Below are positions 1 through 5,058 of a DNA stretch of 6,066 nucleotides, one piece after another (the first letter of the stretch is position 1; each line of letters begins with the position of its first letter). This stretch comes from Halanaerobiaceae bacterium (GTDB lineage Bacteria > Bacillota_F > Halanaerobiia > Halanaerobiales > CSSED10-376). A program made the position numbers and the translations under genes. Under the pieces are notes generated by a model. The model saw nothing but the letters and a program-made list of their open reading frames with translations. It searched no databases and was not told where the DNA came from. The stretch is from NCBI GenBank assembly GCA_003557445.1, contig PWOK01000219.1, positions 1-6,066 on the forward strand, read 5' to 3'.

Positions 1-170
1 CTTAATTTATTTCTAATTACAGCTTTTCCTGTTTTTTTGCTTATTGAAAAACCATATCTATTATTATTTTTAAAGTTATCCAGAGAATATAATACTAAAT
101 AGTAAGTAACATATGATTTTCCCTTTGAATAAACCTTATTAAAATCATGTTTTTTTTTAATGTTTCCAAT
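1..170 (-). CDS. rnpA: Ribonuclease P protein component (RnpA), 5' part; start codon unresolved, cut by the left window edge
   Basis: RnpA is the basic protein subunit that binds the RNase P ribozyme and helps it recognise and cut the 5' leader of pre-tRNAs. Reading leftward, the frame gives KKKHDFNKVYSKGKSY, then YGFSISKKTGKAVIRNKL: the family's N-terminal 'DF..VY..GKS' substrate-cleft segment followed by the S-K-K-x-G-x-A-V-x-R-N-[KR] RNR motif. About 56 codons are visible, roughly half of the usual 110-120 residues; the rest lies beyond base 1. The start is a problem. Upstream of KKKHDF the frame reads I-G-N-I and contains no ATG, GTG or TTG, so a literal start would be ATT at 168-170. A TTG at 167-169, 7 bases after AGGAGG, reads LETLKK, which looks more like the family N-terminus but lies in another frame, separated by nine A's (T9 at 150-158 on the + strand). 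I give the ATT coordinate as the literal open frame. Identity is confident; the 5' end is not. Confidence 0.88.
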   Translation of the reverse strand, partial: MGNIKKKHDFNKVYSKGKSYVTYYLVLYSLDNFKNNNRYGFSISKKTGKAVIRNKL

Positions 171-176
171 TAATAT

Positions 177-182
177 CCTCCT
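177..182 (-). promoter_or_regulatory. rnpA ribosome-binding site AGGAGG
   Basis: CCTCCT on the + strand reads AGGAGG on the minus strand, a full Shine-Dalgarno match. It lies 6 bases before ATT (168-170) and 7 bases before TTG (167-169). It therefore fixes translation initiation here but does not choose between the two candidate starts. Confidence 0.85.
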
Positions 183-204
183 TTTAAAACTTTGCTTAAT
201 TAAA

Positions 205-233
205 ATTATATGTTATCTAAAGAAAAGAGTCAA
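205..233 (-). promoter_or_regulatory. Sigma-A-type promoter driving rnpA
   Basis: On the minus strand TTGACT (forward 228-233) is followed after exactly 17 bases by TATAAT (forward 205-210): one mismatch in the -35 hexamer, none in the -10, ideal spacing. A start about 7 bases downstream would fall near 198, giving an untranslated leader of under 30 bases before the rnpA initiation site. This makes rnpA the first gene of its transcript, with no rpmH ahead of it. Confidence 0.8.
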
Positions 234-278
234 GAACTTTAGCTTTTCCACATGATTTATTAATATTAATTTTTGTTG

Positions 279-406
279 ATTATTTGTTTATAATCTGTTA
301 TTATTATAATTGTTGAATAATAAATTTGTATTTTTAGCTGCTCTTTTTTTTATATTAAACAATTTTAATAATTAACATACCTGTTTATAACTTATAAACA
401 AATAAT
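279..406. repeat. 15-bp inverted repeat with a central TGTTTATAA/TTATAAACA palindrome at its right end
   Basis: ATTATTTGTTTATAA at 279-293 reappears as its exact reverse complement at 392-406. The right copy also forms a local palindrome with the preceding bases: TGTTTATAA at 382-390, one C, then TTATAAACA at 392-400. TTATAAACA differs from the DnaA-box consensus TTATCCACA at two positions, so these could be low-affinity DnaA sites, sites of another origin regulator, or simply AT-rich coincidence. Confidence 0.5.
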
Positions 407-428
407 TAAATATATAAAAGAAAATAAG

Positions 429-621
429 AACTTATCCACAAAAACACCTGTTTTTATCCACAGAATGTTAATAAAAAGTTTTTTTCACATTTTTTTGTGG
501 ATAATTTCTGTCTTTATATACATAAAATCTTAATAATTTTTTATGTTCTCAGTATTTATACTGTTTATCCTTTATTATTTTTGTGGATAAGTTGCTTTTT
601 TATTAACATTTTTGTGGATAA
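429..621. repeat. Nested inverted repeats carrying the DnaA boxes
   Basis: The 16 bases AACTTATCCACAAAAA at 429-444 are exactly reverse-complemented at 578-593. A second pair, 454-478 (box, then TGTTAATAAAAAG) and 595-621 (CTTTTTTATTAACA, then box), matches over about 25 bases with a few mismatches or a small gap. Two box units are thus repeated in the opposite orientation about 100 bases away. This goes beyond the box itself into the flanking sequence. Confidence 0.7.
550..563. repeat. Short perfect inverted repeat CAGTAT-TT-ATACTG
   Basis: Two 6-base arms separated by TT, about 90 bases upstream of the dnaA start and between two DnaA boxes. The right arm overlaps a -10-like TATACT (557-562), but no -35 hexamer is found at a proper distance. 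It may be an operator or a chance palindrome. Confidence 0.4.
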
Positions 622-637
622 CTTTCACAATTACTCC

Positions 638-644
638 AGGAGGT
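638..644 (+). promoter_or_regulatory. dnaA ribosome-binding site AGGAGGT
   Basis: AGGAGG ends 8 bases before the ATG at 652, a full-strength site that confirms that start. Confidence 0.9.
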
Positions 645-651
645 AATTTTT

Positions 652-2016
652 ATGTCTTTTAATCAGCAAGAATTAAATCAATTATGGAAAGAAACTTTAG
701 AATCAATAAAAATTAAACTAACCAATCCAAGTTATAGAACCTGGTTTTCAGATACTTTACCAGTAGTTTTAAAAGGTGATACTTTAATAATAAGAGTATC
801 AAATGATTTTATCAAAGACTGGATACAGACAAGATATAAAGATCTACTTGAAGAAATTATAAAAGAAATAACTGATAATGAATGGTCTTTAAAATTATTA
901 ACACCAGAAGAATTAAAACAAACTGAAGTTAAATTTGCAGATGAAAAAGAAAAACAATTCAATGGTTCAATTAATAATAAGGTAAAACATAATTTAAATC
1001 CTAAATATTCTTTTGATACCTTTGTAGTTGGCAATAGCAATCGTTTTGCTCATGCAGCTTCCCTGGCAGTTGCAGAAGCACCCGCTAAAGCATATAATCC
1101 TCTTTTTATTTATGGAGATGTAGGCCTGGGAAAAACTCATCTAATGCAGGCAATTGCCCATTTTATACTGGAACACAAACCTGAACATAAAGTTGTTTAT
1201 GTTTCCTCTGAAACATTTACAAATGAATTAATTAATGCTATTAAAGATGATAAAACACCATCTTTTAGAAATAAGTACAGAAATATTGATATACTGCTTA
1301 TAGATGATATTCAATTTATTGCAGGAAAAGAAAGTACTCAGGAGGAATTTTTTCATACATTTAATGCTTTACATGAAGCCAATAAACAATTAATAATTTC
1401 CAGTGATCGCCCTCCTAAAGAAATTCCAACTTTAGAGGAAAGATTAAGATCAAGATTTGAATGGGGGTTAATTACCGATATTCAAAAACCTGATCTGGAA
1501 ACAAGAATAGCAATTTTAAGGAAAAAAGCTGATCTGGAATCACTGGAAATACCCAATGAAGTAATTATTTATATTGCCAATAAAATTAAATCAAATATCA
1601 GAGAACTTGAAGGTGCTTTAATTAAAGTTATTCATCATTCATCTCTAATAAATAAAGATATAGATATTGAACTTGCTCAAAATGCCCTTAAAGATCTTGT
1701 AATGCAAAATGAAAAAAAATCAAGAACAATTACTATAAATTTAATTAAAGAAATAGTTACTGAATATTATAATTTAAAGATGGAAGATATGGTTTCAAAG
1801 AAAAGAACTCAAAAAATTGCTTTTCCAAGACAAATAGCCATGTATTTATCCAGAGAATTAACAGATTCTTCTCTTCCTCAAATAGGCGAAGAGTTTGGAG
1901 GAAGAGATCACAGTACTGTTATACATTCCCATCAGAAAATAGAAAACAAATATGAAAATGAAGAAGATTTCAAAAATACAATTGATAAAATAATAAAAAG
2001 AATAAAAAATTCTTAA
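652..2016 (+). CDS. dnaA: Chromosomal replication initiator protein DnaA
   Basis: DnaA is the AAA+ ATPase that binds DnaA boxes, assembles on oriC, opens the duplex and helps load the replicative helicase. It is 454 residues, normal for Firmicutes. Domain I (about 1-85) carries the typical LW.....I...L....Y.TWF start. Domain II (about 86-115) is a short polar linker. Domain III is the AAA+ core: Walker A GDVGLGKT at 155-162, Walker B LLIDDIQF at 215-222, sensor 1 IISSDRPP at 248-255, arginine-finger segment RLRSRFEWG at 264-272, and sensor 2 around IRELEGAL at 316-323. Domain IV has the signature [16 protein letters not shown] at 411-426, which contacts the box, and FPRQIAMYL at 391-399. All key residues are intact. 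ATG follows AGGAGGT, and two stops (TAA TAA) end the frame. DnaA boxes on both sides suggest it controls both its own promoter and the origin. Confidence 0.99.
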   Translation: MSFNQQELNQLWKETLESIKIKLTNPSYRTWFSDTLPVVLKGDTLIIRVSNDFIKDWIQTRYKDLLEEIIKEITDNEWSLKLLTPEELKQTEVKFADEKEKQFNGSINNKVKHNLNPKYSFDTFVVGNSNRFAHAASLAVAEAPAKAYNPLFIYGDVGLGKTHLMQAIAHFILEHKPEHKVVYVSSETFTNELINAIKDDKTPSFRNKYRNIDILLIDDIQFIAGKESTQEEFFHTFNALHEANKQLIISSDRPPKEIPTLEERLRSRFEWGLITDIQKPDLETRIAILRKKADLESLEIPNEVIIYIANKIKSNIRELEGALIKVIHHSSLINKDIDIELAQNALKDLVMQNEKKSRTITINLIKEIVTEYYNLKMEDMVSKKRTQKIAFPRQIAMYLSRELTDSSLPQIGEEFGGRDHSTVIHSHQKIENKYENEEDFKNTIDKIIKRIKNS

Positions 2017-2187
2017 TAAAATAACTGTTTATAAACCTATGGAAAAAAAGTTAAAAACCTGTTACTTAATTGTTAACTATTTTTAGATGTTAATATGTTG
2101 ATAATTATTCATTGTTTTATCTACATTTTTTTTACATATAAAATCCTTTTATACAGGTACTTATACAGCTTACCAACATATTAACCC

Positions 2188-2214
2188 CTATTACTACTAC
2201 TATTACTATTTTTA
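2188..2214 (+). other. DnaA-trio element and start of the DNA unwinding region
   Basis: From 2188 the + strand reads seven consecutive CTA or TTA triplets (CTA, TTA, three CTA, TTA, CTA) and then runs into T5. On the complementary strand these are 3'-GAT or 3'-AAT units, the DnaA-trio known from the Bacillus subtilis origin, along which a DnaA filament extends onto single-stranded DNA. The setting is right too: box-like sequences on the left, a short C-rich spacer (2185-2188), and a long A/T-only tract on the right (2207-2250). Confidence 0.85.
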
Positions 2215-2279
2215 AATAAATAAATTATATTTTTTTTAAATTTATTTTATGTTGATAACATTATATTTAAAACTTTAAA

Positions 2280-2285
2280 AGGAGG
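2280..2285 (+). promoter_or_regulatory. dnaN ribosome-binding site AGGAGG
   Basis: A full AGGAGG ends 8 bases before ATG at 2294, fixing the dnaN start. Confidence 0.9.
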
Positions 2286-2293
2286 ATCTAAAA

Positions 2294-3421
2294 ATGATTT
2301 TTTCTATTGATCAAAAAGTTTTTTATAAAGCTATTAATAATGTACAGAGAGCCGTTTCACAAAAAAATAGTTTACCTGTATTAACCGGTATACTTATTGA
2401 AACTGATAATAAGGGTTTATCCCTTACCGGTACTGATTTAGATCTGGGAATAAAATGCTGGACTGAAGCCAATATAAAAAAAGAAGGTAAAATTGTTCTC
2501 CCTGCAAATCACCTTAAAAATATAATAAGGGAATTACCATCTGCAAAAATAAATATAGAATATGATAATGATAAGGAAAATATAAATATTAAATGTTTAA
2601 ATTCTCTTTTTGAAATTAATGGATATAATCCCGAGGAATATCCGCAATTACCAGAAGTTGATAACCCTACTAAAATATTAATATCTTCTTTAAAACTTAA
2701 AAAAATTATTGAAGAAGTTAAATTTTCTGTTTCAAATAATCAATCTCAACCAGGTTTAACAGGCGCTTTAATGGTTTTAAATGAAAAAACATTAACAATG
2801 GTGGCTACAAATACATATAGATTGGCATATAGTAAAAAAAAGATAGGAGAAGAAAAGGAAAAAATAGAAAATTTAAATGAAATAAATAAATTTATTATTC
2901 CTGGAAACACCCTAAATGAATTAAATAATCTATTATCAGAAACTGATGATCAATTAATTGAAATTTTTATTGATTCCAATCATTGTTGTTTTACATTTGA
3001 TAAGATTACTGTAATTTCGCGCTTAATAGAAGGACAATTTCCTAATTATCAACAGGTAATTCCTGAAAAATATAATTCCAGGATAACAGTTGAAAAAGAT
3101 GAATTCAAAAATGCTGTTAAAAGAGTTTCTTTAATTTCAAGATTAAATTCCAATGAAATTACATTAAAATCTGATAATAATAAATTAATAATACACTCAG
3201 AAGAAACTGAAACAGGTATAGCACATGAAGAAATTAGTATAAAAAAAGAAGGACCTGCTCAAAACATTAAAATAGACGCTGACTACTTACTTGATTTATT
3301 AAAAATTATAGATGAAGAAAATATAAATATAGATTTAATTGATCCTTTAAGTCCTTTGACAATCAGAAAAAAAGATTCCAACTATATTTATTTAATTATG
3401 CCTATAAGACCAGAAGAATAA
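2294..3421 (+). CDS. dnaN: DNA polymerase III beta subunit (sliding clamp)
   Basis: The beta clamp forms a ring dimer around DNA and tethers the replicative polymerase and other clamp-binding proteins. At 375 residues it has the usual length and three-domain plan (about 1-125, 126-250, 251-375). Recognisable segments are LPVLTGILI at 27-35, TGTDLDLG at 45-52, ATNTYRLA at 171-178 (hydrophobic-cleft motif usually written ATDxxRLA, with Asn in place of Asp here), SRLIEGQFPNYQQVIP at 242-257, and the C-terminal YLIMPIRPEE, which matches the conserved M-P-x-R end. The ATG start has a full AGGAGG. The next gene begins 18 bases after the stop with no terminator between, so dnaN most likely shares a transcript with the S4 gene and recF. 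The Asn substitution is conservative and does not suggest loss of function. Confidence 0.98.
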   Translation: MIFSIDQKVFYKAINNVQRAVSQKNSLPVLTGILIETDNKGLSLTGTDLDLGIKCWTEANIKKEGKIVLPANHLKNIIRELPSAKINIEYDNDKENINIKCLNSLFEINGYNPEEYPQLPEVDNPTKILISSLKLKKIIEEVKFSVSNNQSQPGLTGALMVLNEKTLTMVATNTYRLAYSKKKIGEEKEKIENLNEINKFIIPGNTLNELNNLLSETDDQLIEIFIDSNHCCFTFDKITVISRLIEGQFPNYQQVIPEKYNSRITVEKDEFKNAVKRVSLISRLNSNEITLKSDNNKLIIHSEETETGIAHEEISIKKEGPAQNIKIDADYLLDLLKIIDEENINIDLIDPLSPLTIRKKDSNYIYLIMPIRPEE

Positions 3422-3439
3422 AAAAAGAAAGGAAATAAA

Positions 3440-3667
3440 ATGAAAAAAATAAAAATAAAAACAGAAAATATAAAACTGGATCAATTTTTAAAGTGGGCAA
3501 ATATTGTTAACTCTGGAGGAGAAGCAAAATATTTAATTAAAGCAGGAAAAATTAGGGTCAACCAAGAAATAGAATTAAGAAGGTCACATAATTTAAAAGA
3601 TGGAGATATTGTAACAATAGAAGGAATAAATGAAATTTACAGGGTGAGCAGAGATAAATGTACATAA
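3440..3667 (+). CDS. yaaA: S4-domain RNA-binding protein, YaaA/YlxM-type 'S4 domain protein next to recF'
   Basis: A 75-residue protein made almost entirely of one S4 RNA-binding fold. It shows IKLDQFLKWANIVNSGGEAK at 11-30, then LIKAGKIRVNQ at 32-42 and LKDGDIVTIEG at 52-62, the usual S4 helix-turn-strand pattern. S4 domains bind structured RNA, and many members of this family act near the ribosome; the exact role of the recF-linked member is not known to me. Identification rests on the domain together with its conserved place between dnaN and recF, as in Bacillus yaaA. The ribosome-binding site (AAAGGA around 3428-3433) is weaker than those of its neighbours. The last 10 bases overlap the start of recF in another frame (ATGTACATAA), which suggests translational coupling. 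Confidence 0.9.
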   Translation: MKKIKIKTENIKLDQFLKWANIVNSGGEAKYLIKAGKIRVNQEIELRRSHNLKDGDIVTIEGINEIYRVSRDKCT

Positions 3668-4770
3668 AAAAAATTTTTTTAAATAATTTTCGTAATCTGC
3701 AAAATAAAAAATTAAATTTAAATTCGGGATTAAATATATTAATAGGAAATAATGGTCAGGGAAAAACAAATTTTTTAGAATCTATATATTTTATGGCTAC
3801 AGCAAAATCACATCGAACTAACATAGACAGGGAAATGATTAACTGGAATAAGGAAAAATGTTTAATTCAGATATTAATAAAGAAAAAAAACTATGAAATA
3901 AAATTATTAGTTTCGATAAAAGGAAGCAAAAAAGAAATTCAAATTAATAATACTTCTGTTGATAAAATATCTGAACTTATTGGTATTTTAAATGTTGTAA
4001 TATTTTCTCCAGAAGATTTAGAACTCATAAAAGGAGGCCCTGCAAATAGAAGGGATTTTTTAGATGTAGAAGTCTCCCAGGTTAGTCCTGTTTATTATGA
4101 TTTATTAAAAAAATATAATCATATATTATCACAAAGAAATAAATTACTTAAAGACTTTAAAATGAAAAAAGAAAACCAAAATAATCAATTAGAAATATGG
4201 GATGAACAATTAATTAATATGGGAAGTAAAATAATTTACAAAAGAATTAAAGTGATTGATAAATTAAAAATTCTGGCCAGGCTTAACCAGAGAAAAATTA
4301 CTGGTGGAATTGAAAATTTAGAAATGAGTTATGAAAGTAGTTTGGGAGATATAAAATATGACCTTGAAGATATAAAATTTATATTTAACAATAAATTAGT
4401 AAATAATAGAAAAAAAGAAATAGATAGAGGATATACTATATATGGTCCACATAGAGATGATATAAAATTAGAAATTAATAAAAAAGATGTAAGAAGATAT
4501 GGTTCTCAGGGACAGCAAAGAACTGTTGCCCTGGCATTAAAACTTTCAGAACTGGAATTTATGAAATCTGAGATAGGTGAATATCCTGTTTTATTACTGG
4601 ATGATGTTTTTTCTGAACTGGATTTTAATCGCAAAAAATTATTATTAAATCATATAAATAAAAATATACAAACTATATTAACTGATACAGAGTTTAATAT
4701 TTTAAATGAACTTTCAGATAAGGCAAGTTTATTTAATGTTCATCAAGGAAAAATAAAAAAAAATAAATAA
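3658..4770 (+). CDS. recF: DNA replication and repair protein RecF
   Basis: RecF is an SMC-like ATPase that binds gapped DNA and, with RecO and RecR, helps load RecA at stalled forks. The 370-residue length is normal. Visible motifs are the N-terminal strand MYIKKIFLNNFRN, Walker A GNNGQGKT at 30-37, IFSPEDLELIKGGPANRRDFLD at 115-136 (family hallmark), GPHRDD at 263-268, ABC signature YGSQGQQRT at 281-289, and Walker B plus D-loop VLLLDDVFSELD at 311-322. Unlike true SMC proteins it has only a short arm region in the middle (about 150-205). The ATG lies inside the S4 gene; a modest GGGTGA at 3642-3647 serves as ribosome-binding site, so coupling with the upstream gene is likely. The 3' end contains an A9 run (4755-4763) just before the stop. 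Confidence 0.98.
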   Translation: MYIKKIFLNNFRNLQNKKLNLNSGLNILIGNNGQGKTNFLESIYFMATAKSHRTNIDREMINWNKEKCLIQILIKKKNYEIKLLVSIKGSKKEIQINNTSVDKISELIGILNVVIFSPEDLELIKGGPANRRDFLDVEVSQVSPVYYDLLKKYNHILSQRNKLLKDFKMKKENQNNQLEIWDEQLINMGSKIIYKRIKVIDKLKILARLNQRKITGGIENLEMSYESSLGDIKYDLEDIKFIFNNKLVNNRKKEIDRGYTIYGPHRDDIKLEINKKDVRRYGSQGQQRTVALALKLSELEFMKSEIGEYPVLLLDDVFSELDFNRKKLLLNHINKNIQTILTDTEFNILNELSDKASLFNVHQGKIKKNK

Positions 4771-4771
4771 C

Positions 4772-4777
4772 AGGAGG
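4772..4777 (+). promoter_or_regulatory. remB ribosome-binding site AGGAGG
   Basis: A full AGGAGG begins 2 bases after the recF stop and ends 9 bases before TTG at 4787. No ATG or GTG in frame lies at a suitable distance, so this site supports the TTG start. Confidence 0.85.
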
Positions 4778-4786
4778 AATAATATT

Positions 4787-5041
4787 TTGTTTTTACATTT
4801 AGGGAAAGGCCATATGATCTTATCCAGTAGAATTGTAATGATAGGTGACATAGATTCAAGTTTACATTCAAAAATAACACAAAATTTTATAAATATGTGT
4901 GATGAAGAAGGATTTATTGTTGATTATAGTTCTGGAGAACCTAGATCTTTTATTTTAACAGAAGAAACAATATATTATTCTTTGATTTCTTCCAGAACAT
5001 TAGAAAAACGAGTCAATAATTTTATTGGAAATAGTCAATAG
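4787..5041 (+). CDS. remB: RemB-like protein (DUF370, YaaB family), extracellular matrix regulator
   Basis: An 84-residue DUF370 protein. The N-terminus MFLHLGKG matches the M-[YF]-[IL]-H-L-G opening of the family and supports the TTG start, and [14 protein letters not shown] at 62-75 matches the conserved IYYSPISS.TL.KR segment, with Leu where Pro is usual. In Bacillus subtilis RemA (same superfamily) is a DNA-binding activator of biofilm-matrix and osmoprotection genes; RemB is the copy encoded between recF and gyrB. Here the function in matrix control is inferred only from homology and position. The gene starts 16 bases after the recF stop and ends 17 bases before gyrB, so it sits inside the origin operon. 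I see no membrane segment or signal peptide. Confidence 0.9.
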   Translation: MFLHLGKGHMILSSRIVMIGDIDSSLHSKITQNFINMCDEEGFIVDYSSGEPRSFILTEETIYYSLISSRTLEKRVNNFIGNSQ

Positions 5042-5058
5042 TCGAATGGGGGATTTTA

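Larger units (their letters stand above)
240..651. other. Upstream half of oriC: AT-rich gene-free region between rnpA and dnaA with a DnaA-box cluster
   Basis: No coding frame is credible here on either strand. Five exact DnaA boxes are present: TTATCCACA at 432-440 and 454-462 on the + strand, and TGTGGATAA (the same box on the minus strand) at 496-504, 582-590 and 613-621. A one-mismatch box TTTTCCACA lies at 244-252. The strong boxes are all within 220 bases of the dnaA start, two pointing right and three pointing left. Every strong box except 454-462 abuts an A-tract (TTATCCACA followed by AAA). Between 253 and 428 there is only very AT-rich DNA with the TGTTTATAA repeats listed separately. 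The boxes likely also mediate DnaA autorepression of dnaA, since they fill its promoter region (inference from other Firmicutes). I see no convincing dnaA promoter hexamers. Confidence 0.9.
2017..2293. other. Downstream half of oriC between dnaA and dnaN
   Basis: This 277-base gene-free stretch is the predicted unwinding side of the origin. One-mismatch DnaA boxes are TGTTGATAA at 2096-2104 and 2250-2258 (minus-strand TTATCAACA) and TTATCTACA at 2117-2125. Weaker box-like sites are TTATACAGG (2149), TTATACAGC (2161) and TTACCAACA (2170-2178). These lead to CCCC at 2185-2188, a DnaA-trio at 2188-2208, and an almost pure A/T tract to about 2250. TGTTTATAA also occurs at 2026-2034, inside the palindrome GTTTATAAAC (2027-2036). 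I see no stem-loop terminator after dnaA and no strong promoter for dnaN; a weak TTGTTT (2113-2118) and TATAAA (2137-2142) pair, 18 bases apart, is the best candidate. Confidence 0.85.

Noticed and set aside
495..522. Possible dnaA promoter TTGTGG with TATACA 16 bases downstream
   Set aside because: The -35 part is just the DnaA box sequence and the -10 has two mismatches; such pairs are expected by chance in DNA this AT-rich.
732..1040. Open frame of 102 codons on the minus strand
   Set aside because: It lies wholly inside dnaA domain I-II, antisense to it, has no recognisable domain or ribosome-binding site, and is a by-product of dnaA codon use.
2017..2100. Rho-independent terminator after dnaA
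   Set aside because: T-runs exist but there is no GC-containing stem before them; GTTTATAAAC is too short and weak. dnaA and dnaN may be co-transcribed.
2113..2142. Possible dnaN promoter TTGTTT with TATAAA 18 bases downstream
   Set aside because: Several mismatches in the -35 hexamer in very AT-rich DNA; mentioned in the region entry but not called as a feature.
3665..3680. A8T7 tract at the S4/recF junction as a frameshift site
   Set aside because: Both genes are complete with good starts and stops, and a shift there would not join useful frames; it is ordinary Lys-Lys-Ile-Phe-Leu coding in an AT-rich genome.
3440..5041. The S4 gene and remB as members of a new system
   Set aside because: Both match known families in their usual positions beside recF and gyrB, so their presence is the standard origin gene order.
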